Assembly: GCA_000237975.1 (NCBI GenBank)
Contig: CP003179.1
Span: forward strand, 930,001-994,000
DNA length: 64,000 bases
From: Sulfobacillus acidophilus DSM 10332
Lineage (GTDB): Bacteria; Bacillota; Sulfobacillia; Sulfobacillales; Sulfobacillaceae
Reading direction: 5' to 3'
Shown: positions 27,264 through 36,519 of the stretch, piece by piece
Numbering within the stretch: position 1 is the first letter of the stretch
Layout of the letters: the number at the start of each line of letters is the position of its first letter
Translations under genes and position numbers: made by a program
Notes under the pieces: generated by a model
Seen by the model: the letters and a program-made list of their open reading frames with translations, nothing else
What the model was told of the DNA's origin: nothing
The model's database searches: none

Positions 27264-27413
27264 CTTCTTATCCAGAGTGGTGGAGGGACTGGCCCGATGA
27301 AGCCCGGCAACCCCGCAAAACGTGGGAGGGTGCCAATTCCGGAAGAACTCATGGTTCTTCAAGATGAGAAGAGTGTGGGTCCTACGACACGCCTCTTCCC
27401 GAGGCGATTTTTT
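27264..27413 (+). promoter_or_regulatory. SAM-I (S-box) riboswitch with terminator
   Basis: P1 is formed by CTTCTTATC (27264-27272) and GATGAGAAG (27363-27371). Between them lie the hallmark stretches CTTATCCAGAGTGGTGGAGG, GATGAAGCCCGGCAACC and GGTGCCAATTCC. The terminator CGCCTC-ttccc-GAGGCG (27390-27406) is followed by a T6 run. High SAM should turn off the three methionine genes downstream. The start of the first gene lies 31 nt further on. Confidence 0.96.
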
Positions 27414-27444
27414 ATTTGACAAACGAGATAAAGGAGCTTACTGG

Positions 27445-28422
27445 GTGAAAACTTGTGTGCTGGGATCCTATCCCAAAATTCCTGCAGCGGGTGGTCCGAG
27501 CGTGCGGACAGCCATTCAACGGTTTGAAGCCGGAAAAATTGGCCCGCGGGATCTCTATCTGACATACCGCGATGTGACGGATCGGGTATTGGCGCTGGCG
27601 CGTACCTACGAGCTGGACATGACCACCGATGGGCAAATTCGCTGGAACGACCTGTTGGATCCCTTAACGCGGGACATCGATAATTTACGGGCATCCGGCC
27701 TGCTTCGGCTCTTCGACAATAACTTTTATTACCGCCATCCGGTCATTACCGGTCGGTTGCAATTTCAGGGCGGGACGCTCGCCGCTTGGGTTCGCGAAGC
27801 GGTTCAGCGTTCCTCGGTACCGGTCATGGTGGCGCTACCGGGACCCTTTACCGTGTTGGCGTTGTCGGAGGATCAAAGTTATCACGACTCGACCAGCCTC
27901 CTCAAAGATCTGGTTGAGGTATTGGCGTTGGAAGCCGAGTCGTTGGCGGAAACCGGCATTGTGGAGATTCAATGGGATGAACCGGCACTGGCCACCGGAT
28001 CTCTTCGGCCGACGAGCCAAGAGGTGGCGGAGGTCTACCGCGATCTGACCGCCGATGCCCGGACACCGATGGCCGTAGCACTATATTGGGGGCGGTCGAC
28101 GCCTTGGCTCGACGCATTTCAGTCCCTGCCGCTTTCCCGACTGTCCGTCGACCTGGTGCATGATGCGGAGATTGTTTCGCGCCTGGCAGACTCCGGATGG
28201 CCGACGGCGGTGGGTTTGGGCGTGTTTAACGCGCGGGAAGTGCGGTTGGAAGATAGCGGGCAGGTAGCCAAGACCATTGACCCGGTGCTTCGGCGGATGG
28301 GGTCGGACCGGGTATGGGTCCATCCCAATTCCGGATTGGAATTGCTGCCGCCTGATCGGGCAGAGGCCAAACTGGCTCGGGTTCAGGAATTTCGCCGTTT
28401 TATTTTAGGTCAGGAAGGATAG
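27445..28422 (+). CDS. MetE-like protein lacking zinc ligands (half of a split pair)
   Basis: The 325-residue product has the MetE/UROD-like barrel fold signs (LGSYPKIPA, IQWDEPALATG, ALYWGRSTPW). Where catalytic MetE has the His-x-Cys and DPDCGL zinc ligands, this protein has YWG and HPNSGLEL, so it cannot bind the catalytic zinc in the usual way. It resembles the N-terminal half of MetE more than the C-terminal half. It may provide methyl donor (folate) binding for the next gene product. It starts at GTG 27445 behind AAAGGAG and is the first gene after the SAM riboswitch. Confidence 0.78.
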   Translation: MKTCVLGSYPKIPAAGGPSVRTAIQRFEAGKIGPRDLYLTYRDVTDRVLALARTYELDMTTDGQIRWNDLLDPLTRDIDNLRASGLLRLFDNNFYYRHPVITGRLQFQGGTLAAWVREAVQRSSVPVMVALPGPFTVLALSEDQSYHDSTSLLKDLVEVLALEAESLAETGIVEIQWDEPALATGSLRPTSQEVAEVYRDLTADARTPMAVALYWGRSTPWLDAFQSLPLSRLSVDLVHDAEIVSRLADSGWPTAVGLGVFNAREVRLEDSGQVAKTIDPVLRRMGSDRVWVHPNSGLELLPPDRAEAKLARVQEFRRFILGQEG

Positions 28423-28428
28423 GGAATC

Positions 28429-29409
28429 ATGCATAAAACGTTACGGACGACCAGTGTGGGAAGCTTTCCGAAACCTCGGCCGCTCCAAGAGGCCCGGGCC
28501 CGTTTACGCAAGGGCGAAATCACCCCTGATGAGCTCAAAGCTATTGAGCGTGAAGCGACGGAAGCCGTGATTCGGCTACAGGAAAAATTGGGTTATGACG
28601 TCTTGGTTCATGGAGAAATGGAACGCGGAGACATGGTCGCGTACTTCGCGGAACATTGGAAAGGATTTAGCGAATCGCTGCCGGTGCGGTCCTACGGCAA
28701 CCGCTATTATCGTAAACCGATCGTTGAAGGACCGGTCGCCGGTAATCCGGGTCTCACCGTCGAATCATGGAAAATCGCCAGCGCATTGACCGATCGTCCG
28801 GTCAAAGGGATGCTAACCGGCCCGTATACGATTTGCGACTGGTCCTTTAACGTGCACTACCCCGATCGGCGGGCGTTAGTGTTGGATTTGGCCCGGGTTG
28901 TGCATGAAGAAGCCAAAGCGTTGGAAGCGGCGGGGGCCGAGTTTATTCAAATTGACGAACCGGCCATTTCCACCCGGCCGGAAGAAATTGATTTGGCCAT
29001 TGAGGCGATGGGGATTGTGACCGAAGGGTTAAAGGCGCACACGATTAGCCATATTTGTTACGGGCGGTTTGACTTGATCTATCCCGCGCTGTTGGATTTG
29101 CCGGTGCGTCAGCTCGACTTGGAGGCGGCCAACGGGCATTTTCAGTTGCTGGAACTCTTGGCGCAATATCCGTGGCCGGACGACAAGGAACTGGCGTTAG
29201 GCGTTGTCGATGTCCACAGTCACCGGGTGGAATCGGTCGACGAGGTCAAGGCGGGCATTCGGCGAGCTCTGGAATTTATTCCGGCCGACCACCTCTACAT
29301 CGACCCCGATTGCGGGCTCAAAACCCGGACCTGGGATGAGGCGGAGGCCAAGTTGGCGGTCGTTGCCGAGGCCGTTCGGCAATTACGCGAGGAAGAGGGA
29401 CTCCGGTGA
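28429..29409 (+). CDS. core MetE-type methionine synthase (zinc-containing catalytic half)
   Basis: The 326-residue product matches the C-terminal catalytic domain of cobalamin-independent methionine synthase. Visible stretches are TTSVGSFPKPRPLQEARA, GEMERGDMVAYF, GPYTICDWSF, QIDEPAIS, SHICYGRF and DPDCGLKTRTWDEA. The last two, with the upstream Glu, supply the zinc ligands that activate homocysteine. The N-terminal half of full-length MetE is missing, as in archaeal-type core-MetE enzymes, some of which use non-folate methyl donors. It lies 6 nt after the zinc-less paralogue and overlaps the next gene by 4 nt. Confidence 0.88.
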   Translation: MHKTLRTTSVGSFPKPRPLQEARARLRKGEITPDELKAIEREATEAVIRLQEKLGYDVLVHGEMERGDMVAYFAEHWKGFSESLPVRSYGNRYYRKPIVEGPVAGNPGLTVESWKIASALTDRPVKGMLTGPYTICDWSFNVHYPDRRALVLDLARVVHEEAKALEAAGAEFIQIDEPAISTRPEEIDLAIEAMGIVTEGLKAHTISHICYGRFDLIYPALLDLPVRQLDLEAANGHFQLLELLAQYPWPDDKELALGVVDVHSHRVESVDEVKAGIRRALEFIPADHLYIDPDCGLKTRTWDEAEAKLAVVAEAVRQLREEEGLR

Positions 29410-31277
29410 AACCGCTGGCCGAGGCGCTGAGCCATGGACTTTGGCTGGCTGACGGCGCAATCGGAACCTGGTTTTTGTCCCAAGGGGTAGAGCCCCACCA
29501 ACTGCCCTTGTTGCCGTTGGATCATCCGGATTTGGTCATCCGCTGCCATCTGGAATATTTGCAAGCCGGTGCCCAGATCATTGAAACGCATAGTTTTTCG
29601 GCTAACCGGAGCAAATTGGCGGCTATGGGCTGGGACGGATCGGTCGGGGAGTTAAACCGGCGGGCGGCTCAACTGGCCCGCCACGCCCGGGATATTTTTG
29701 GCGAGCCGGCCTATGTGCTCGGCTCGCTGGGCCCTTTGGCCGTCCCGGTGGATTCCCCGATTGTGCCGGGGCTTGACCGGGCCGAGGCGGAAACCGTCTA
29801 TCGGGAAGCGGTAGCAGGGCTTCTGGCCGGCGGGGTGGACGGGTTTTTGGTGGAGACGATGTCGGACTTGGCGACGGTTGAAGCGGCGGTTTCGGCCATC
29901 CGCGCCGAAAGCGATTTGCCGATCGTGGTCTCCTTCGCGTTCTCCCCGTTGGGCACCACACTCTATGGGATTACGCCGGAGGCTGCCGTAGAAGCCGTGA
30001 TGACGCTTCCGGGCGGGCCGCCGGCGGCCATCGGCGCCAACTGCGGCAGTGGTCCCTCCCCGCTCTTGGATGCGGTCATCCGGATGGCGGAAAAGGCTCG
30101 TACGTATCAGCTGCCGGTTGTGGCCTATCCGAACGCGGGGGAGCCGGCTCTACGGGACGGCCATGTGCACTATCCGGCGTCTCCGGACTACATGGCCACG
30201 ATTGCACCGGCGTTAAAGGCGGCCGGCTGCGCGGTGATCGGCGGCTGTTGCGGCACGACTCCGAGCCATATTCGGGCGATTCGACAAAACATGCAAGGGG
30301 ACCTGCATCCCCAATTGACGGCCCGGCCGGGTTGGAGTCTGACGGAAGATGTAGTACCGAAAAGCCCGGATCCGGAATGGAGCCGCCCGCCACGCCTCGT
30401 GCACGAGCTGTTGGCACAGCAGTTTGTGCTGAGCGTCGAATTGGATCCCCCGCGTGGCCCTAATTTAACGCGATTAGTGGATGCGGCCCGGCAACTGGAA
30501 GAGGAACAGGTCGATGTCATCAATGTGGCCGATTCGCCGATGGCCCGGGTACGGTTGGGCGCCTTGGCCACAGCCCGTTTAATTCAAGAACGGACGCGGC
30601 TGGCGACCATTTTACACTTTACCACTCGCGATCGAAATCTCATGGGCCTGCAAAGTGATTTATTAGGGGCGTTTGCACTCGGGTTGACCAATATTTTGTG
30701 TTTAACCGGTGACCCGCCGGGACTCGGCGACTATGCGCACGCCACGGCGGTTTATGATTTGGATTCCATTGGGCTCACCAAGGTTTTGGCCGGCTTTAAC
30801 CAAGGGCTGGATGCCCTGGGGCAACCTCTGGGATCGCCGACGGTTTTTTCGATTGGCGTGGGGGTGAATCCTACGGCAGATCCGCTAGAAAAAGAAATCG
30901 AGCGCTTTCGGCAGAAAGTGGCCGCCGGGGCTCATTATGCCATGTCGCAACCCATCTATGCGCCCGAGCAGTTCTATCGCTTTTTGGATGCGCTCGGGGG
31001 TCCGTTGCCCATCCCGCTGATTTTGGGGATTATGCCCTTGGTATCGTATCGACAAGCGCTATATTTGCATAACGAAGTGCCGGGAATCACGATTCCGCCC
31101 GAGGTGCTGAGCCGCTTCGAGTCGGTTCAAGACGGTGTTCACGTCGGGATCGAGCTGGCGTTGGAACTTATTCAAGCCTTACGGGCCGGAATTCACGGGA
31201 TCTATTTGGTACCGTCTTTTAATCGCGTCGAACCATTGGTGCCTCTGATTCGGGAAATTCGACGGCTCACCCGATAA
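29406..31277 (+). CDS. bifunctional homocysteine S-methyltransferase / methylenetetrahydrofolate reductase (YitJ-type)
   Basis: The 623-residue fusion begins with a homocysteine methyltransferase domain (LADGAIGTWFLSQG, GANCGSGPSPL, GGCCGTTPSHIRAI with the zinc Cys pair) at about residues 1-295. It continues with a MetF domain (SVELDPPRG, FTTRDRN, CLTGDPPGLGDY). The length equals Bacillus YitJ. It would supply methyltetrahydrofolate and possibly methylate homocysteine itself. The GTG start overlaps the previous stop (GTGA). It is the last gene of the SAM-controlled operon, before a strong hairpin. Confidence 0.92.
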   Translation: MKPLAEALSHGLWLADGAIGTWFLSQGVEPHQLPLLPLDHPDLVIRCHLEYLQAGAQIIETHSFSANRSKLAAMGWDGSVGELNRRAAQLARHARDIFGEPAYVLGSLGPLAVPVDSPIVPGLDRAEAETVYREAVAGLLAGGVDGFLVETMSDLATVEAAVSAIRAESDLPIVVSFAFSPLGTTLYGITPEAAVEAVMTLPGGPPAAIGANCGSGPSPLLDAVIRMAEKARTYQLPVVAYPNAGEPALRDGHVHYPASPDYMATIAPALKAAGCAVIGGCCGTTPSHIRAIRQNMQGDLHPQLTARPGWSLTEDVVPKSPDPEWSRPPRLVHELLAQQFVLSVELDPPRGPNLTRLVDAARQLEEEQVDVINVADSPMARVRLGALATARLIQERTRLATILHFTTRDRNLMGLQSDLLGAFALGLTNILCLTGDPPGLGDYAHATAVYDLDSIGLTKVLAGFNQGLDALGQPLGSPTVFSIGVGVNPTADPLEKEIERFRQKVAAGAHYAMSQPIYAPEQFYRFLDALGGPLPIPLILGIMPLVSYRQALYLHNEVPGITIPPEVLSRFESVQDGVHVGIELALELIQALRAGIHGIYLVPSFNRVEPLVPLIREIRRLTR

Positions 31278-31330
31278 CGAACCCAAAGACCTATTCCGGG
31301 CAGGCCCGGAAGGTATGGCCGGTAACAGGA

Positions 31331-31355
31331 GATCCCGGGGATGACCCCCGGGATC
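31331..31355. terminator. terminator after the methionine operon
   Basis: GATCCCGGGG and CCCCGGGATC form a perfect 10-bp stem with a 5-nt loop and are followed by TTATTG. The minus-strand permease gene ends 15 nt away, so it may serve both directions. Confidence 0.8.
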
Positions 31356-31369
31356 TTATTGTCCGGTCA

Positions 31370-32887
31370 TCACTCGGCCGCCAAGGTGGCATGGCGCGAC
31401 CGAATACCCCAAGGCAAAAAGAGCACGAGAGAGACGACGACGACGATGAGACTTCCCCAATCGCTATTGACCCAGCTTTTGGCCCCGACGCCCCCAATGT
31501 AGGTCATAATGGTGAGAAAGGCGATATATCCGATATACCAAAGGGCTTGGCCAAAGCCTTGGCCGACACGGTATAAGAGACCAAACAGGAGTGCGGCGAC
31601 GGCCAAAATAATGACCGCATAGGGGACGGCGGGCCAGCCGCTCCAATAGACAATCAACGACGAGGCGGCAAAGGCCACGGCGGCAATCCACTTCCCGCCG
31701 GCCAGTCGCCCGGGCCGGCCATCGGCCCGTAAGGCCCACATGACCACCGGGTTGACGGCGAACCCGATATAGCCGGCCACCACCGCATCACTGATTAAGT
31801 TGTAGATGGACGGCAGAGGCGCCGTGAGATAGGCCACGATGGCTCCTACCGCGGTAAACACCCCCAGCGACCAGGCCGGGATCTGATAGTCCTGATTAAT
31901 GTGCCCCAAGCGTTGAGCCACCAGTCCGCTGCGACTCATGGCCAACAACACCCGGCTGCCGGCGCCTTGATAAATGTACCCGGTCACAAACGGTCCAATG
32001 ACGGCAATCGCAATGGTTAAAGGGATGAGCCATCCGCCATGGTTGGCGTGGGCCAAGGTGAGAAAGGGATTGCCGGGCATCTTATCCACATTCTGCCATT
32101 GCCCGGGGGCCGTTTTGACGGCGTGCCAGTTCAGACCGGTCAGAAAGCCGACGGCAAACAGGAGATAGACGACGGTTTGGCCGAGTACAACCCAGATAAT
32201 GGATCGGGCGAGAGAACGTGTGTCTTTGGTTTCTTCCGCGTAGTCCGGGATGACGCGAATCCCGCCAAATGCAAACATCCCGAGGGGAATGGCCGCCCAA
32301 ATTCCCTGGAATCCGAACGGAGTCAAGCCGCCATAATGGGTGAAATTTTCAAAGCGGGCAAAACTGATGAATCCAATCGCCGTCAAAGCGTACAACAGGA
32401 TTTTGATCAATCCCAGCAGATTGGTGGCACGGGAAAAGGCCCGAATGCCGAAATAGTTAAAGGGCAAGAACAGAATCATCAGTACGACACCCAAGAGCGC
32501 TCCGAGTGTCGTCGGATTGCCTTGGCTATTAATCAACTGCGGCCAGAAATAGTTAAGCCCTTCGACGGTCGCTAACGCTTCGATCGGGGGAATGAAGAGA
32601 TACCAAATGAGGTCGGAAAAGGCGTTAATTAAGTTGGTCATGCGCCCATGGGTATAAAGACTATAGCGGGAGGGACCGCCCGCTTCCGGATAAATTTGCC
32701 CGAGCTCGACATAGGTGAGTCCCACGAAGAGGTACATCACGGCACCGATGAGCCACGCCACAACGACTCCGGGCCCTGCGACTGCGGTCATGCCGGCGGT
32801 ACTAAATAACACGCCGGTGCCGACGGCGCCCGCAATCCCTAAAATGAGCAGATCCGTCAGGGAAAGAGCGCGTTTTAAGTGAGACAT
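31370..32887 (-). CDS. APC-family amino acid permease
   Basis: The 505-residue protein has about 12-14 membrane segments. The first helix motif (DLLILGIAGAVGTGVLFSTAG) is the unwound GxG substrate-binding helix of the amino acid-polyamine-cation family. GGIRVIPDYAEETKDTRS in the loop after helix 6 also fits. The substrate cannot be read from sequence. The start follows AGGAGGCGAGGGAT. It converges on the SAM-regulated operon. Confidence 0.87.
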   Translation of the reverse strand: MSHLKRALSLTDLLILGIAGAVGTGVLFSTAGMTAVAGPGVVVAWLIGAVMYLFVGLTYVELGQIYPEAGGPSRYSLYTHGRMTNLINAFSDLIWYLFIPPIEALATVEGLNYFWPQLINSQGNPTTLGALLGVVLMILFLPFNYFGIRAFSRATNLLGLIKILLYALTAIGFISFARFENFTHYGGLTPFGFQGIWAAIPLGMFAFGGIRVIPDYAEETKDTRSLARSIIWVVLGQTVVYLLFAVGFLTGLNWHAVKTAPGQWQNVDKMPGNPFLTLAHANHGGWLIPLTIAIAVIGPFVTGYIYQGAGSRVLLAMSRSGLVAQRLGHINQDYQIPAWSLGVFTAVGAIVAYLTAPLPSIYNLISDAVVAGYIGFAVNPVVMWALRADGRPGRLAGGKWIAAVAFAASSLIVYWSGWPAVPYAVIILAVAALLFGLLYRVGQGFGQALWYIGYIAFLTIMTYIGGVGAKSWVNSDWGSLIVVVVSLVLFLPWGIRSRHATLAAE

Positions 32888-33105
32888 ATCCCTCGCCTCC
32901 TGGCTGGATGACTGATAGAATCAATAGCCTATATTTAGTATATCGGGAACCCGGTGGAAAGGCTGCCCATTCGGCGGACCCATGCAATTTGTTATGCTTA
33001 AGTCCAAGAAATCTCGCAGTGAAATGTCAAAGACCAAGTGGCCTGGAGAAGAACCGACGAAAAGGGCCGGGTCGACATAAACCTGCCCTGAAAGGAGGCA
33101 TTCCA

Positions 33106-34974
33106 ATGGGCATGCACGGATTAGGGGGCGGAGGCCCTTTGCACGCCGTGTGGGAACAACGGCGATCGCGTCAATATTTGGAGGGGGGAGGGAAACCTTC
33201 CAAAGAGACGGCTCGTCGCGTTTGGCGCGTGCTCCGGCCCCATCGCACGATACTGGCTTTCGCGCTGCTGCTGACCGGCTTAGGGGTGGTCGTCGGGCTG
33301 ATCCCGCCTTTGTTGGTGCGGGACATCATTGATCGCGCGATCGCCCGCCACAATCTGTCTTTATTAATCTGGTTGGCGGCCGGACTGGTGGCGTTTCCGG
33401 CGGCCGGCGCCTTATTGGGCGTAGGCCAAAACTACCTAAATACCGTGATTGCTCAAGGCGTGATTCACGATCTGCGGCGGGCCCTCTATGAACATGGTCA
33501 GCGGCTGGGCGTAGACTTTTTCACCAAAACTCCCGGGGGAGAAATTCACTCCCGGCTTGTTAATGACTTGAATGCGGTCCAAAATGTTTTGACGCGCACG
33601 TTAAGCGGGTTATTTGTCAATGCGCTGACGGTCGTCCTCACGTTGGCCACCATGTTTTGGCTGAATTGGAAACTGGCGTTGGCCAGTGCCTTGGTATTAC
33701 CGGCGTTTGCGTTACCGGTGATGAGTTTCGGCGAACGTACCTATCATGCCATCACGAAAGCCCAGGAAGCGTTGTCGCGACTGACGCAGCATTTGGAGGA
33801 GACCTTAACCCTATCCGGTATTTTGGTGGTGAAAAGTTTCGGAACGCGGCGACGCGAGGCGGATCGGTTTCGCGCGCTGAGTCAAACGGTACGGGAAACC
33901 CAAGTCCGTCAAAATATGGTGGGTCAATGGCTTTCCTTATTGGTGCAAGTCCTGTCGGCATTTGGGCCTGCCGTCTTATATGGCTATGGCGGGTACTTGG
34001 TGATGACCGGGAAAACTCCGCTCGGAACGGTCGTCGCCTTTGCCACCTATTTGACCCGCTTGTTCAATCCCGCGTCGTCATTGGCCGGAGCCAATACCAG
34101 TTTAATTGGCGGATTGGCTTTGTTCGACCGGATTTTTCATTTTCTCGATTTGCCCGTAAGCGTGCCGGAACCCGAGGCGCCTCGGCCGTTGCCGGTTAAT
34201 TCCGGGCAACCCGTGGCATTGGCTTTCCATCACGTCACGTTTGCCTATCCGGGACAAGCGCCGGTTCTGCGTGATTTAACGTTTGAAGCCGAGGCCGGTC
34301 GATTAACGGCACTGGTCGGTCCCAGCGGGGCCGGGAAAACCACGATTTTGTCCTTGGCGGCGCGGTTTTATGATCCCTTGGCGGGGACCGTGAGTCTGGC
34401 CGACGTGCCGTTGACGGACATTGCGGACGATGTTTTTCGCACCCAAGTTGCGGTTGTGACCCAAGAACTGTTTTTGTTTCACGCGAGTTTGGCGGATAAT
34501 GTGCGCTACGGCAATCCCGACGCCCCGCCGGAACTGGTATGGGAAGCGATTCGGGCGGCACAGTTGGAAGAGTTGGTGCGGTCCTTGCCCGAGGGATGGG
34601 ATACCGTGGTCGGCGAGCGGGGCTATCGCTTGTCGGGCGGCGAAAAACAGCGGGTGGCAATTGCCCGTGCAATTTTAAAGAATCCGTCCGTCTTACTGTT
34701 GGACGAAGCGACGAGTTCGCTCGACTCCCATGCCGAACGCTTGATTCAAGAGGCTTTGCAGCGGTTGTTTCACGGGCGGACGGTGATTGCCATTGCCCAC
34801 CGCCTGTCAACGATTTTGGCGGCCGATCAAATCATCGTGATCGATCAAGGACAGATTGTCGACCGTGGGCGCCATACCGAACTTCTCGCTCGGGGAGGTC
34901 TCTATGCCCGGTTATATCATGAGCAATTTGATCCGGGATTAAATCCTCCCGCGGCCGCCATTAGTGCCCGGTAA
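33106..34974 (+). CDS. ABC-type exporter half-transporter
   Basis: The 622-residue protein joins a six-helix type I exporter domain (about residues 45-340) to an ATPase domain. It has Walker A GPSGAGKTT, Q-loop VVTQELFLFHASLADNVRYG, signature LSGGEKQRVAIARA, Walker B VLLLDEATSSLDS and H-loop AHRLST. It probably works as a homodimer for drugs, lipids or peptides. ATG 33106 follows AAAGGAGG. The frame extends upstream but without family-like sequence. A Gly-rich N-terminus (MGMHGLGGGG) is unusual. Its 3' end overlaps the converging gene by 14 bp. Confidence 0.92.
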   Translation: MGMHGLGGGGPLHAVWEQRRSRQYLEGGGKPSKETARRVWRVLRPHRTILAFALLLTGLGVVVGLIPPLLVRDIIDRAIARHNLSLLIWLAAGLVAFPAAGALLGVGQNYLNTVIAQGVIHDLRRALYEHGQRLGVDFFTKTPGGEIHSRLVNDLNAVQNVLTRTLSGLFVNALTVVLTLATMFWLNWKLALASALVLPAFALPVMSFGERTYHAITKAQEALSRLTQHLEETLTLSGILVVKSFGTRRREADRFRALSQTVRETQVRQNMVGQWLSLLVQVLSAFGPAVLYGYGGYLVMTGKTPLGTVVAFATYLTRLFNPASSLAGANTSLIGGLALFDRIFHFLDLPVSVPEPEAPRPLPVNSGQPVALAFHHVTFAYPGQAPVLRDLTFEAEAGRLTALVGPSGAGKTTILSLAARFYDPLAGTVSLADVPLTDIADDVFRTQVAVVTQELFLFHASLADNVRYGNPDAPPELVWEAIRAAQLEELVRSLPEGWDTVVGERGYRLSGGEKQRVAIARAILKNPSVLLLDEATSSLDSHAERLIQEALQRLFHGRTVIAIAHRLSTILAADQIIVIDQGQIVDRGRHTELLARGGLYARLYHEQFDPGLNPPAAAISAR

Positions 34975-36010
34975 AGGCTCGCCGTAACACCCCCTCGGCG
35001 GGCTTTCCGCGGGGCGTGTAGCCATTGTCGCGGGGGCCGCCCTGCCAGTCGGGATTGGAAGGATTCGCCCACCAAAACCAGAATATCCCCCGATTCCACG
35101 GGCGCCGGGCAATCGTGGCCAAGGTGGCTTGATAGAGTTTGACCTGAATGCCCAGATCGACCGGCAAGTTGGGGTACCAGGCGCCGGGGTTCGCGGCGGC
35201 GCCGGTTTCCGAACAATAGCCGAGTTCGGTAATCACGAACGGCTTATTCTCCAGGTGGTCTGCGACTCTCCACTGTTGAATGTGATCGGCAATATGATTC
35301 CAGGCCGTTTCAAGGGAGGCCAGCGAGGGGTTCGGGGATTGGCTCAACGGAAAGTAGGCATCTAACCCGACTTGATCGAGGGCCGACCAAAAGGTGACGG
35401 ACTGGTAGTGGACAAAATCGGCACCGTAGGTAATCGGCCCCCGGTAAACTTGCCGCACCGTATGGATGGCTTGGAGCCAATACGGGCGATATGCCGGCAC
35501 TGCGTCCAAAGAATCCATTTCGTCGCCGATGGCGAATAAATCTACGTGATCTTGCTGGGCGAGGACTGCGTAGTGGTGGAGATATTGGTCAAAGCTATGA
35601 AACCAGGCCGGAACCGAACGGGGGTCGAAATTGGCCTGCCAGCCGTTTCCTTGGAGCGAGTTGACAAACGGGTCCAAAAACACGCGGAACCCCATTTGAT
35701 GCGCAAGCCGGATCAAGTGGCTGACACTCGCATCCGTGGGCGTTTTTTGAGGACTGGGAAACAAATTGACCGATTGGTTCGTCCGTTGAAACCAGGCGAC
35801 TTGAATCGACAGCCAATTGATGCCGTCCCGCCGCATTTCTTTCAACGACTGGGTCATGACCGGGGAGTTAAATACGTCGGGTTGGTAGCCCGCCTCGGTC
35901 ATGCCGTGAATCTTGGCGGACAACGGGGGGAGAGACGTCGATTGACATCCGGTTACGAGACAGCCGATGGAACACATGACCAACCACCGGGATTTCAGGC
36001 GTATGGACAT
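34961..36010 (-). CDS. GH113-like glycoside hydrolase lipoprotein
   Basis: The 349-residue product starts with a lipoprotein signal (hydrophobic core then LVTGC, lipid-modified Cys near residue 22). A TIM-barrel glycosidase follows. FAIGDEMDSL would carry the acid/base Glu and FVITELGYCSETG the nucleophile Glu. The stretches GPITYGADFVHY, VTFWSALDQVGLDAYFPLSQ and GIFWFWWANP are typical of GH113 mannanase relatives. It would act on the outer face of the membrane. ATG 36010 has GAAGGAGAAAAGAGG upstream. Substrate is not established. Confidence 0.78.
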   Translation of the reverse strand: MSIRLKSRWLVMCSIGCLVTGCQSTSLPPLSAKIHGMTEAGYQPDVFNSPVMTQSLKEMRRDGINWLSIQVAWFQRTNQSVNLFPSPQKTPTDASVSHLIRLAHQMGFRVFLDPFVNSLQGNGWQANFDPRSVPAWFHSFDQYLHHYAVLAQQDHVDLFAIGDEMDSLDAVPAYRPYWLQAIHTVRQVYRGPITYGADFVHYQSVTFWSALDQVGLDAYFPLSQSPNPSLASLETAWNHIADHIQQWRVADHLENKPFVITELGYCSETGAAANPGAWYPNLPVDLGIQVKLYQATLATIARRPWNRGIFWFWWANPSNPDWQGGPRDNGYTPRGKPAEGVLRRAFTGH

Positions 36011-36201
36011 CCTCTTTTCTCCTTCGGTCCATGATGGCCTAGTATGGCATCCGGCGGCGCGTTTCACTCTCGGGACCGTTGGGCCCGAAGAATAGGGGCG
36101 AATGGCCCTTTGAAGGGGACCGGAAGGCCATATCCCCGCCGAGAGCAATTCGGCAAGATTAAATTGTAAATCCAGCCCAGTGGGAACGGAGATGACCAAC
36201 G

Positions 36202-36492
36202 GTGGCTGTACCCATGACCATGAGCACCTCTTTAACCGGCGGAGAAATCATTATTGTCGTCACGGGATTGGTTGTGGTGGCGTTAGTGATTGCGGCAAGT
36301 ATCTTGGCGCGTTGGGATGAGCCGGCCGTGCGACGCATTCGGGTACCTCACCGTCACGGTCGGGTCATTCCGCTGCCTCCTTGGTGGGTACGGCGCTGGT
36401 GGCATTATCAAATGCACCGACTGGAGAAACCCAAGCCATCGGCGACGAAGTCGGGGCCCGACTCCCGGCGTCCGGTGCGGCGACCCTCGTGA
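36202..36492 (+). CDS. small membrane protein of unknown function
   Basis: The 96-residue product has one membrane helix at about residues 13-35 (EIIIVVTGLVVVALVIAASIL) and a very basic, Trp- and Pro-rich cytoplasmic tail. GTG 36202 lies 10 nt after GGAG. ATGs at 36214 and 36220 are alternatives. I do not recognise a family. It sits 27 nt before the AbrB-HicB-like gene and could be co-transcribed with it. Confidence 0.55.
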   Translation: MAVPMTMSTSLTGGEIIIVVTGLVVVALVIAASILARWDEPAVRRIRVPHRHGRVIPLPPWWVRRWWHYQMHRLEKPKPSATKSGPDSRRPVRRPS

Positions 36493-36519
36493 ACCCAGAA
36501 AACGGAAAGGGTGAGTCCC

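Noticed and set aside
32908-33105. N-terminal extension of the ABC exporter
   Set aside because: The extra 66 residues are low-complexity and basic, whereas AAAGGAGG sits properly before ATG 33106.
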